From NCBI GenBank assembly GCA_963773655.1, contig CAVZBX010000002.1, positions 62,001 to 126,000 of the forward strand: a stretch of 64,000 nt of DNA. Direction: 5' to 3'. This document shows positions 8,111 to 15,952 of the stretch, piece after piece. Position numbers and translations under genes: made by a program. Under the pieces are notes generated by a model that saw nothing but the letters and a program-made list of their open reading frames with translations, searched no databases and was not told where the DNA came from. The stretch comes from DASSQJ01 sp963773655 (GTDB lineage: Bacteria; Actinomycetota; Actinomycetes; Actinomycetales; Dermatophilaceae). The first letter of the stretch is position 1. Every line of letters starts with the position of its first letter.

Positions 8111-9175
8111 TCAGCGGACGACGGAGACCGCGAGCACGACCGCCGCGACCATCGCGACGATGCTTGCCGCCGGGACCCACATCCAGTGCACCCTGCCCCG
8201 GGTGGCCTCCTCGAGCTGGGCCTGCGTGGGCGTCGGGGTGGGGTCGACGGTGTCGGGGTCCCACCGCGGAGCGGCCGGTCGGTCGTCGACCTCGTCGTCC
8301 GCGGCCTCGGCGGCGCCCACGACCTCGGACGCGGCCGTCGGTGCGCCGACGCTGAGGTCGGCGTCGGGCAGGCCGAGCCGCTCCCCGAGCTCGCGGGCGC
8401 TCTCCGGTCGGTCCTGGGGCTTCTTCTCGAGGCACTGCTCGATGAGCGCCCGCAGCTGGGGGGGCACGTGCGGCGGCAGCGGCGGCGGCGGCTCGTTGAC
8501 CTGGGCGAGCGCGGTGGCCACCGGCGTGTTCTTGTCGAAGGGCCGGCGGCCGGTGAGCATCTCGTGGGCGACGATGCCGAGGGCATAGAGGTCGGACGCG
8601 CCGGTGGCGGACTCGCCCAGGGCCTGCTCGGGGGAGAGGTAGTGCGGGGTGCCGAGCACCTCTCCGGTGAGCGTCTCGCCGGAGCCGTCGACCGCCCGGG
8701 CGATGCCGAAGTCGGTGAGCTTCACGGTGCCGTCGGGGGAGATGAGGATGTTGGCCGGCTTGACGTCGCGGTGCACGACTCCCGCCTCGTGCGCCGCGCC
8801 GAGCGCCAGCGCCGCCTGGCCGACGATCGACCGGACGCGGGACGGGTCCAGTGCCCCCTCGCGGCGGACCAGTGCCGACAGCGGCTCGCCGGGGACCAGC
8901 TCCATGACGAGGTAGGCGACCGAGTCCTCCTCGCCGTAGTCGAAGACGGTGGCGATGTTCGGGTGGCAGAGGTTGGCGGTGTACAGGGCCTCGCTCCGGA
9001 AGCGCCGCGCGAAGACCTCCTCCTCGGAGGCGTCGGGCCGCAGGATCTTGACCGCGACGACACGCTCGAGCACGTCGTCCTGGGCCTCGTAGACGTCCCC
9101 CATGCCGCCGGAGGCGATGCGGTCACCGAGGGTGTACCGGCCCCCCAGGCGGGTCCCCTGCTGGAGCGTTCTCAC
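8111..9175 (-). CDS. Membrane-anchored serine/threonine protein kinase
   Basis: A 354-residue Hanks-type kinase. The glycine loop ASGGMGDVYEA (21-31), lysine K43 in VAVKIL, the catalytic HRDVKPANIL (from 135), DFG at 155-157 and GTPHYLSPEQ activation segment are all present, so it should be active. After about residue 270 comes an acidic, proline-rich linker, then one membrane segment near 333-351 with almost no outside domain, so it lacks PASTA sensor repeats. The GTG at 9175 has GGAGG six bases upstream, which is why I chose it over longer in-frame starts. It is close to a YihY/BrkB gene in the same direction but has its own ribosome site; targets are unknown. Confidence 0.9.
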   Translation of the reverse strand: MRTLQQGTRLGGRYTLGDRIASGGMGDVYEAQDDVLERVVAVKILRPDASEEEVFARRFRSEALYTANLCHPNIATVFDYGEEDSVAYLVMELVPGEPLSALVRREGALDPSRVRSIVGQAALALGAAHEAGVVHRDVKPANILISPDGTVKLTDFGIARAVDGSGETLTGEVLGTPHYLSPEQALGESATGASDLYALGIVAHEMLTGRRPFDKNTPVATALAQVNEPPPPLPPHVPPQLRALIEQCLEKKPQDRPESARELGERLGLPDADLSVGAPTAASEVVGAAEAADDEVDDRPAAPRWDPDTVDPTPTPTQAQLEEATRGRVHWMWVPAASIVAMVAAVVLAVSVVR

Positions 9176-9250
9176 TCCGCACCTCCGAACGACACGAGGG
9201 GAACCATACGCCCTCCTCGGGTCGTGGACTGCCACGGGTGACCAGCAATG

Positions 9251-10480
9251 TCAAGCGTTTGTCGAATGGGGATCGTGAGTACCTCGGCGCGGCGGCCCAG
9301 CGGTCCGCGCCTGCTCGGAGGGAAGGGGTTCGAGGCCGACCCGCGCCGCGTCGCCGTCTCCGGGGCGGCCGCTGCGCGGGTCGGCACCGTCCTCGTACCC
9401 AGTGCCGAGCCCCGCCACACCCTCGGCGAGCGCGCGTTCGCGCATCCGTCGGCCCTCCTCGATCCGCTCCAGGCGCTTCTCCCTGGCCTTGTCGGACTGA
9501 GTGGTGTCCCGCGGGGGCAGCTGGATGTGGCGCTCGGCGGGGATGCCGGCCCGCAGCTCGCGGGCCCGCTCCAGCTCGGCGTCGAGCTCGACACCGAGCA
9601 GCAGGGCGATGTTGGTGATCCACAGCCAGAGCAGGAAGACGATGATGCTGCCGAGCGAGCCGTAGGCCGACCCTTCGCCGTAGTTGCCGAACCTCGAGAC
9701 GTAGAAGCCGAAGCCCACCGACGCCAGCACCCAGACGACGATGGCGAGCACGGCGCCGGGCGAGAGCCAGCGGAACTTCGGCTGCTGCACGTTGGGGGTC
9801 ACGTGGAAGAGCACCGCGACGATCGCCATGACGATGACGAGGATCAGCGGGTACTTGAGCACCGACCACACCGCGACGGTCTGCTCCTGCAGCCCGACGG
9901 CCTCCCCGACTGCGTCCGCGACCGGCCCGCTGACGACCAGGCCGACGAGCACGAGCGCGGCGAGCACGACCAGGCCGAGGGTCACCAGGACCATGAGCGG
10001 CCGGAGCTTCCAGATGGGGCGGCCCTCGTCGATCTCGTAGACCCGGTTGATGGCGCGGCCGAACGCGCCGACGTACGCCGACGCCGAGAACAGGGCGGTC
10101 GCGATGCCGAGGACGAGGGTCAGGCTCGCCCCCCGGCCACCGACCATCGCCTCGATCGGACCCGCGAGCTGGTCGGCCACCTGTTGCTGGCCGAGATCGC
10201 GAAGCAGCCCCAGGAGCTGGTCGACGGTCTCCTCGCCGCGCCCGAAGACGCCCAGCAGCGACAGCAGCGCGAGCAGCGCGGGGAAGACCGACAGCACCGA
10301 GTAGTAGGTGAGCGCGGCCGCGAGGTCGGTGCACTGGTCCTTCTGGAACTCCGCCACCGCCGACTTCAGCGTGTACCGCCACGAGTGCGGCGGCAGGTCG
10401 CTGGGCGAGCCGGGCTTGGACTCGTGGTCCGGTTGCGGTGCCGTGCGTGCCCTCAGCGCGGCCGATCCCTCGCTCGCCAT
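9251..10480 (-). CDS. YihY/virulence factor BrkB family membrane protein
   Basis: A 409-residue inner-membrane protein of the YihY/BrkB family. The family's opening phrase CTDLAAALTYYSVLSVFPALLALL is recognisable at about residues 50-73 (only part quoted matters: LAAALTYYSVL), followed by about six membrane helices to residue 300. A charged, probably coiled C-terminal tail of about 110 residues (EKRLERIEEGRRMRERALAEG) faces the cytoplasm. The family's function is unsettled; older links to RNase BN have been withdrawn. The ATG at 10480 has GGGGAGG upstream. It lies ahead of the kinase gene on the same strand. Confidence 0.88.
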   Translation of the reverse strand: MASEGSAALRARTAPQPDHESKPGSPSDLPPHSWRYTLKSAVAEFQKDQCTDLAAALTYYSVLSVFPALLALLSLLGVFGRGEETVDQLLGLLRDLGQQQVADQLAGPIEAMVGGRGASLTLVLGIATALFSASAYVGAFGRAINRVYEIDEGRPIWKLRPLMVLVTLGLVVLAALVLVGLVVSGPVADAVGEAVGLQEQTVAVWSVLKYPLILVIVMAIVAVLFHVTPNVQQPKFRWLSPGAVLAIVVWVLASVGFGFYVSRFGNYGEGSAYGSLGSIIVFLLWLWITNIALLLGVELDAELERARELRAGIPAERHIQLPPRDTTQSDKAREKRLERIEEGRRMRERALAEGVAGLGTGYEDGADPRSGRPGDGDAARVGLEPLPSEQARTAGPPRRGTHDPHSTNA

Positions 10481-10616
10481 GCTCCGGTCCTCCCCGTGTC
10501 GTCGGTGCTGCGTGCCCGGTCGGGACCTCACCAACCTAACCCGGGTGGCGGCGGCGGTGCCGGTCACGGGCCACGCGGTCCACCACCGGGCGGTGCCCGT
10601 CTGAGACCATCGGACG

Positions 10617-11261
10617 ATGACGAGCGACGGCGGACGGCCCGTGCCGCGGCGGCCCGTGCACTTCGGCCCCGACGACCTGGAGGCGCACGGCGGCACCCTG
10701 CCCGGCCCGGCCGAGACCACCGAGATGGCGCACCAGACGGCCGCCATCCTCGTCGGCGCCGGCCGGGCGGCCCAGGACCCGGCGGTGACCACCCGCCTCG
10801 TCGCCCTCGTCGACGACCTCGGCCTCTCCACCGTCGCCGACCTCTGGTCCGCCCGCCCGGGACGCAGCCTGCCGGGCGCGCTCTGGCGGCTGTACGCGCT
10901 GCGCGAGTGGGTGCGGCGGAGCCCGGAGCAGGCCAGCCGCGAGTACGCCGCTGGCATCCGGTTCACCGACGTCGCGCATGCCGTGGCGGGCATCGCTGAG
11001 CCGCCGCGCCCCGAGGAGCTGCAGCGGGTCACCGACCAGATCCTCACCGGTGTGTTCGAGGGCGACCTCGCGGTGGCGCTCGAGCGCGCGGCCGCCTTCT
11101 GCGCCGTCACCGCGGCGGGCCGCGCCGAGCTCGCCAACGACCGGGACGACCTCGACCCCGAGGGCGCGCGCGGCCTCACCCGCACCGGTGCCGCCCTGCT
11201 GCAGACCGGGGAGGACCTGCGCGCCTGCGCCAACCTGTGGCGGGCCGGCGACCTCGACTGA
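10617..11261 (+). CDS. Conserved actinobacterial protein, function unknown
   Basis: A 214-residue soluble protein, probably all helical, with no signal peptide or membrane segment. I do not recognise a named domain. The ATG at 10617 starts six bases after GACCAT, a weak -10 for a leaderless message. Base use and codon pattern match neighbouring genes, so it is very likely real. It stands between a divergent YihY/BrkB gene and the structured region at 11.3-11.5 kb, and nothing nearby suggests its job. Confidence 0.7.
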   Translation: MTSDGGRPVPRRPVHFGPDDLEAHGGTLPGPAETTEMAHQTAAILVGAGRAAQDPAVTTRLVALVDDLGLSTVADLWSARPGRSLPGALWRLYALREWVRRSPEQASREYAAGIRFTDVAHAVAGIAEPPRPEELQRVTDQILTGVFEGDLAVALERAAAFCAVTAAGRAELANDRDDLDPEGARGLTRTGAALLQTGEDLRACANLWRAGDLD

Positions 11262-11326
11262 GCTCACCCGGCACGCCACCCACATCCGGTTGCCCGTACG
11301 GGAACACCCGGCGGAGCCCGAGGCGT

Positions 11327-11431
11327 TAGGGTCTGCTGTGTGGGTGCCGGGCCGCGGCAGCCCCGGGTCCCAACATCAGCCGCTACGAGCGGCCACGCGC
11401 CGTGAGGCGCTCCCGGTCCGGCACCCACACA
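11327..11431 (+). ncRNA. Candidate structured RNA with 18-bp closing stem and two inner hairpins
   Basis: TGTGTGGGTGCCGG (11337-11350) pairs perfectly with CCGGCACCCACACA (11418-11431). Four more pairs extend it to 18 bp (11337-11354 with 11414-11431, one G-U). Inside are GCCGCT-ACG-AGCGGC (11379-11393) and GCGCC-GTGA-GGCGC (11397-11410), the latter closed by a GNRA tetraloop, plus a 24-base single-stranded stretch. A -10-like TAGGGT (11327-11332) would start transcription at the foot of the closing stem. I could not match it by eye to tmRNA, SRP, 6C RNA or common riboswitches. Orientation rests on the -10 box. Confidence 0.5.
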
Positions 11432-11443
11432 CCTCCTCCGAGA

Positions 11444-11478
11444 GTGGCGGCGCTTGTCTAAGGTTGGGCCGCCGCCAC
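11444..11478. terminator. GC-rich inverted repeat, possible terminator of the upstream RNA
   Basis: GTGGCGGCG (11444-11452) pairs perfectly with CGCCGCCAC (11470-11478) around a 17-base loop; three further pairs form beyond one mismatch. There is no T-run. It may end the candidate RNA upstream or act as an operator. Confidence 0.35.
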
Positions 11479-11568
11479 GCTCAGCCGGCCCGGCACGGGG
11501 TGACCCGGTCGAGTCATCTTTCGGATCCGCTCACGACAACCCTGCCGTCGCGGACCTACCGTTGAGGG

Positions 11569-11832
11569 GTGCGCGAGGACCCTTCGCTGCTGGACCAGCA
11601 GCTCCAGGACGAGATCGACCTCGTCGGGGCGCTCGTCCTCGCTGCCTCCCAGACGGAGCGGCCGCTGACCCCCGAGCGGATCGACGAGATCCTCGGCGTC
11701 GCGCGGCGAGGAGCCCGGTACGGGGGAGGCCTCCCCGGACGCGGCCCCGGGCCCTGCGCCCAGGTCCCCCGCCCCGACCTGACCGGATGGGGGCGGGGCC
11801 GGTGCTGGCCCTACGCTGGGGTCCGTCCGTGA
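11569..11832 (+). CDS. Small conserved protein, function unknown
   Basis: An 87-residue protein whose first 45 residues (helical, ending LTPERIDEILGV) resemble a small protein type common in actinobacteria near unrelated genes; I know no function. The GTG at 11569 follows TACCGT by six bases, a strong leaderless promoter pattern, which supports it as a real gene. The last 40 residues are rich in glycine, proline and arginine and look unlike a conserved domain, so the natural stop may be nearer and a frameshift is possible. It precedes the DUF47-pit pair. Confidence 0.55.
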   Translation: MREDPSLLDQQLQDEIDLVGALVLAASQTERPLTPERIDEILGVARRGARYGGGLPGRGPGPCAQVPRPDLTGWGRGRCWPYAGVRP

Positions 11833-11856
11833 CCCCCTCCTCCGGAGACCCCTCCC

Positions 11857-12480
11857 GTGGCCTTCCGCCTCACCCCGCAGGACCCCACCTTCTTCGACCT
11901 GTTCGCCGCCTCGGCGAAGCAGCTCGTCGACGGTGCCCGCGAGCTGACGACGCTGCTGGCCGCGGAGCCCCAGGAGCGGCTGCAGGTGCTCGAGCGGATG
12001 CACGAGATCGAGGCGGCCGCCGACGAGGCCACCCACGAGATCGTCCGGCGGGTCAGCGGGTCCTTCGTCACCCCGTTCGACCGCTCCGACATGCACGGCC
12101 TCGCGGTGGCCCTCGACAACTGCGTCGACCTCATGGAGGGCGCGGCCGACGTCATCGTGCTCTACCAGGTCGACGCGCTGCTGCCCCGCGTCGCCAAGCA
12201 GGTGGAGCTGATCTCCCGGATGGCCGAGCTCACCGCCGACGCGATGCCGCGGCTGCGGTCGATGCGGGACCTCGACGGCTACTGGATCGAGATGAACCGG
12301 CTCGAGCACCGCGCGAACAAGCAGTACCGCCGCATGCTCGCCGAGCTCTTCAACGCCAAGAAGCCCGACCCGGTGGCCGTGCTCAAGCACAAGGACATCA
12401 TCGACGCGCTGGAGAACACCGCCAACGCCTTCGAGCAGGTGGCGCTCAAGGTCGAGGCCATCGTCGTCCGGGAGTCCTGA
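11857..12480 (+). CDS. DUF47 family (PhoU-like) Pit accessory protein
   Basis: A 207-residue, all-helical protein of the DUF47 family, distant relatives of PhoU that are usually encoded next to Pit phosphate transporters and thought to regulate them. Typical features are FFDLF near the start, HEIEAAADEATHEI and FVTPFDRSDMHGLA, which carry the acidic residues expected to bind metal. The GTG at 11857 has GGAG upstream. The pit gene begins six bases after its stop, so the two form an operon. No membrane segments are present, so it should be cytoplasmic. Confidence 0.88.
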   Translation: MAFRLTPQDPTFFDLFAASAKQLVDGARELTTLLAAEPQERLQVLERMHEIEAAADEATHEIVRRVSGSFVTPFDRSDMHGLAVALDNCVDLMEGAADVIVLYQVDALLPRVAKQVELISRMAELTADAMPRLRSMRDLDGYWIEMNRLEHRANKQYRRMLAELFNAKKPDPVAVLKHKDIIDALENTANAFEQVALKVEAIVVRES

Positions 12481-12486
12481 CCGGCC

Positions 12487-13482
12487 GTGGAGTGGTGGCC
12501 CGTCGTCCTGGTCGTCCTCCTGGCCCTGGCGTTCACGTACACCAACGGCTTCCACGACGCCTCGAACGCGGTCGCCACGTCGATCTCGACGCGCGCCCTC
12601 ACCCCGCGGATCGCCCTGGTGCTCGCCGCCGTGATGAACCTCGTCGGCGGGTTCGCGGGGGTGCGGGTGGCCGAGACCATCGGCAGCGACATCGTCACCG
12701 TGCCGAGCGGGGCCACCGGCCTGGCCATCTGCGCGGGCGCGCTGGTCGGGGCGATCGCGTGGAACCTGCTGACGTGGTGGCGGGGCCTGCCCTCGTCGTC
12801 GTCCCATGCCCTCATCGGCGGCCTCGGTGGAGCCGCCCTGGCCGCCGGCGCCACCGTGCAGTGGGCCAGCATCCGCGACTCCGTGCTCGTGCCGATGGTG
12901 CTCTCGCCGGTGGTGGGGCTGGTCGGCGGCTACCTGCTCATGGTCGCCATCCTCTGGGCCTTCCGCCGTGCCCGGCCCGGGCCCACCGCGCGGGGCTTCC
13001 GCTACGCCCAGACCGTGTCGGCCGCCGCGATGGCGTTCGGGCACGGGATGCAGGACGCCGCCAAGACGGCCGGCGTCGTGGCCCTGGCACTCGTGGCGAG
13101 CGGGCACCGGTCCGCCTCCGACACCTCCATCCCGTTCTGGGTGATCGCGAGCTCCTCGATCGTGCTCGCCCTGGGCACCTACGCGGGCGGATGGCGGATC
13201 ATGCGCACCCTCGGCCGCCGGATCATCCACGTCGACCCCCCGCAGGGCTTCGCGGCCGAGACGGTCTCCGCGGCGGTGCTCTACACGGCGAGCGCCACCG
13301 GCGCGCCCATCTCCACGACGCACGCCATCACCTCCGCGATCATGGGCGTCGGGGCGGTGCGCACCCCGAAGGCGGTGCGCTGGGCCGTGGTACGGGACAT
13401 CCTCGTCGCCTGGCTGCTCACCTTCCCGGGCGCCGGGGTGCTGGCCGCCGCGGCCTACGCCCTGCTGGCCCCCCTCACCTGA
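12487..13482 (+). CDS. pit: Low-affinity inorganic phosphate transporter, Pit family
   Basis: A 331-residue PiT permease, which takes up phosphate or metal-phosphate with protons. The two inverted family signatures are visible: FTYTNGFHDASNAVATSI near residue 16 and the second-half counterpart FGHGMQDAAKTAGVVALAL near 180, with SHALIGGLGG and STTHAITSAIMGVG as matching re-entrant loops. About nine or ten membrane helices fit the length. The GTG start follows the DUF47 stop by six bases. A 36-base palindrome lies just after the gene and may end the transcript. Confidence 0.9.
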   Translation: MEWWPVVLVVLLALAFTYTNGFHDASNAVATSISTRALTPRIALVLAAVMNLVGGFAGVRVAETIGSDIVTVPSGATGLAICAGALVGAIAWNLLTWWRGLPSSSSHALIGGLGGAALAAGATVQWASIRDSVLVPMVLSPVVGLVGGYLLMVAILWAFRRARPGPTARGFRYAQTVSAAAMAFGHGMQDAAKTAGVVALALVASGHRSASDTSIPFWVIASSSIVLALGTYAGGWRIMRTLGRRIIHVDPPQGFAAETVSAAVLYTASATGAPISTTHAITSAIMGVGAVRTPKAVRWAVVRDILVAWLLTFPGAGVLAAAAYALLAPLT

Positions 13483-13510
13483 GCCCCGCCCTCCAACACG
13501 CCCCGAAGGT

Positions 13511-13546
13511 GGGTGACAGACGTCGTCGGGACGACGTCTGTCACCC
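13511..13546. terminator. Near-perfect 36-base palindrome after pit
   Basis: GGGTGACAGACGTCGT (13511-13526) pairs with ACGACGTCTGTCACCC (13531-13546) over a CGGG tetraloop, 16 pairs without a mismatch. There is no T-run. Terminator between pit and pstS is the simplest reading; a regulator site is the alternative. Confidence 0.55.
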
Positions 13547-13604
13547 GCGTTCGCGCAGGAGGTGCCGGCGGGACGGCGGCACCCGTCAGGCGGCGAGAGG
13601 CGGT

Positions 13605-13670
13605 GTTCAGGACTCCGTCACCCGCCGTTCACCATCCCCCACCGACCCGGACACCTGCCCTCCCTACGTT
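13605..13670 (+). promoter_or_regulatory. PHO box and -10 before pstS
   Basis: Three 11-base direct units stand head to tail: GTTCAGGACTC (13605-13615), CGTCACCCGCC (13616-13626) and GTTCACCATCC (13627-13637). They match the GTTCACC-type repeats bound by phosphate regulators of the PhoP/RegX3 type in actinobacteria. A -10-like TACGTT lies at 13665-13670. RegX3, encoded at 40756, is the likely activator; that link is inferred. Confidence 0.65.
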
Positions 13671-13742
13671 TCCTCGCGTCGGCAACGTCGCTGGCCCCCG
13701 CGGCCTGCACGGCCGCCCACGATCACCAGAGAGGCAACCTCC

Positions 13743-14852
13743 GTGAAGCTCAATCGCATCGGGACCACGGCCGCCGTGGCCGTCATGGCGTCCCTCGCTC
13801 TCGCCGCCTGCGGCGACGACAACCCCACCGGCGCGGCCACCACCGCCGCCGCCGCGGGCGCGGGCGGCTCGCTCTCCGGCACCCTCAAGGGTTCCGGCGC
13901 GAGCTCGCAGGAGTCGGCGATGACCGCGTGGATCGCCGGGTACCAGGGCGTGCAGCCGGACGTCACCGTGCAGTACGACTCGGTCGGCTCGGGCGCGGGC
14001 CGCGAGAACCTCATCGCCGGCGCGGTCGACTTCGCGGGCTCCGACGCCGCGCTCGACGAGGAGGAGCGCCAGGCCGTGACCGAGACGTGCGGCCCCGACG
14101 GCGCGATGAACATCCCCGTGTACATCAGCCCGGTCGCCGTCCCGTTCAACATCGAGGGCGTCGACGAGCTCAATCTCTCGCCCGACACCCTCGCCCAGAT
14201 CTTCGACCTGAAGATCACCAACTGGAACGACCCGGCGATCGCGGCGGACAACCCGGATGCGGACCTCCCGGACCTGAAGATCACCGCGGTCAACCGCTCC
14301 GACGAGTCGGGCACCACCGAGAACTTCATGGAGTACCTCTCCGCGGCCGCGCCGGACTCCTGGTCCTACGAGGCCGACAAGGCCTGGCCGGTCTCCGGTG
14401 GTGAGGCCGCGGCCCAGACGACGGGGGTCATCGAGGTCGTCGGCAGCACCAACGGCGCCATCGGCTACGCGGACGCCTCGGCCGTCGGTTCGCTGAGCGC
14501 GGCGAAGATCGGCGTCGGCGACGAGTTCGTGGCGTTCTCCCCGGAGGCCGCGGCCAAGGTCGTCGACGCCTCCGAGCTCTCGCCGTCGGACGTCAACGGC
14601 GACCTCGCGATCGACCTCGCCCGCGACACCACCGAGTCCGGTGCGTACCCGATCGTGCTCGTCAGCTACCACATCGTCTGCCACACCTACGCGGACCAGG
14701 AGACCGCCGACCTCGTCAAGGACTTCCTCGGGTACGTCGTCTCCGAGGAGGGCCAGCAGGCCTCCGCCGAGGCCGCGGGCTCGGCCCCGATCTCGGCCGA
14801 CCTCCGCTCGAAGGCGGAGTCCTCGCTCGAGCTGGTCGGGGCCGGCAGCTGA
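13743..14852 (+). CDS. pstS: Phosphate ABC transporter, phosphate-binding lipoprotein
   Basis: A 369-residue lipoprotein that captures phosphate outside the cell for PstCAB. The lipobox LALAAC places the lipid-bearing cysteine at residue 23. The binding domain shows the PstS phrases GSGASSQESAM, GSGAGRENL and NRSDESGTTENF, whose serines and threonines hold phosphate. The GTG at 13743 has AGAGAGG upstream. It is the first gene of pstSCAB and lies behind a PHO box, so it should be induced by phosphate starvation. Length is normal for actinobacterial PstS. Confidence 0.95.
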   Translation: MKLNRIGTTAAVAVMASLALAACGDDNPTGAATTAAAAGAGGSLSGTLKGSGASSQESAMTAWIAGYQGVQPDVTVQYDSVGSGAGRENLIAGAVDFAGSDAALDEEERQAVTETCGPDGAMNIPVYISPVAVPFNIEGVDELNLSPDTLAQIFDLKITNWNDPAIAADNPDADLPDLKITAVNRSDESGTTENFMEYLSAAAPDSWSYEADKAWPVSGGEAAAQTTGVIEVVGSTNGAIGYADASAVGSLSAAKIGVGDEFVAFSPEAAAKVVDASELSPSDVNGDLAIDLARDTTESGAYPIVLVSYHIVCHTYADQETADLVKDFLGYVVSEEGQQASAEAAGSAPISADLRSKAESSLELVGAGS

Positions 14853-14982
14853 GCATCCGACCACGCAGCGAGGCGCGGCGGCCATCCGGACCCCGGGTGG
14901 CCGCCGTACCCGCGCCCGGAGGGGCGGCCCCGCGTAGGCTCCCCGACGGTTCCACCACCTCCCACACCACCAGAGGTTGACG

Positions 14983-15952
14983 ATGAGTGCCCCCACCACC
15001 GACGACCCGAGGTCGGGCGAACGAGCGGCCGACCCGCAGGGACACGGCAAGCCGAAGCGTCGGCTCGGTGACGTCGTCTTCGGCGGCGTGTCCGCCGCCT
15101 CCGCGTTCAGCATCCTGCTGATCCTCGCCGGGGTCGCGATCTTCCTCATCGCCGAGGCCGCGCCCGTGTTCGGCGCCGACCCGGCGGAGATCAGCGGGGG
15201 CGAGGGTTTCTTCGACTACGTCTGGCCGCTCGTCTTCGGGACGCTCCTGGCGTCCCTCATCGCGATGGTCGTCGCCACGCCGGTCGCCGTCGGCATCGCC
15301 CTCTACGTCTCGCACTACGCGCCCAAGCGGTTCGGCACCTCCGTCGGCTTCGTCATCGACCTGCTCGCCGCCGTGCCCAGCGTCGTCTTCGGCATGTGGG
15401 GCTTCCAGGTGTTCGCACCGAAGCTGGTGCCGCTCTTCGTCTGGCTCGAGGAGAACCTCGGCTTCCTGCCGTTCTTCGAGTCGGCGTCACGCACCGGTCG
15501 CACGCATCCTCACCGCCTCGCTCGTCCTGGCGGTGATGATCCTGCCGATCATCACCGCCGTCTCCCGCGAGGTCTTCCTGCAGACGCCGAAGCTGCACGA
15601 GGAGGCGGCCCTGGCCCTCGGTGCCACGCGCTGGGAGATGATCCGCACGGCGGTGCTGCCGTTCGGGATGCCGGGCGTCATCGGCGGGACGATGCTCGGC
15701 CTGGGCCGCGCCCTCGGCGAGACGATGGCCGTCGCGATCATCCTCTCGCCCGGTGGCTTCACCTGGAACATCATCAACACGGGGAACAACACGGTGCCGG
15801 CCGAGATCGCCCTGAACTTCCCGGAGGCCGCCGGGCTGCGCCTCTCCGAGCTCATCGCCGCCGGTCTGGTGCTCTTCGGCATCACCCTCGCGGTCAACCT
15901 CGCCGCTCGTGCCATCGTCGAGCGCCGCTCCGAGTTCTCGGGGGCCAACTGA
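14983..15952 (+). pseudogene. pstC: Phosphate ABC transporter permease PstC, interrupted by one frameshift
   Basis: PstC is one of two membrane permeases of the phosphate importer. The ATG at 14983 has AGAGG six bases upstream, and normal PstC sequence runs through GMWGFQVFAPKL to residue about 170. At 15501-15505 the frame moves by one base: reading CGC-ACG then ATC-CTC-ACC restores the expected TGRT-ILTASLVLAVMILPII, so one extra base is present. The second half, with the permease loop EEAALALGATRWEM, then runs cleanly to a stop at 15952 that overlaps pstA. Repaired length is 322 residues, normal for PstC. Since the rest of the operon is intact, a sequencing error is as likely as a true mutation. 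Confidence 0.85.

Noticed and set aside
11337..11431. Known riboswitch or housekeeping RNA (TPP, SAM-IV, cobalamin, 6C, SRP, tmRNA).
   Set aside because: None of their conserved core sequences is visible; kept as an unidentified structure.
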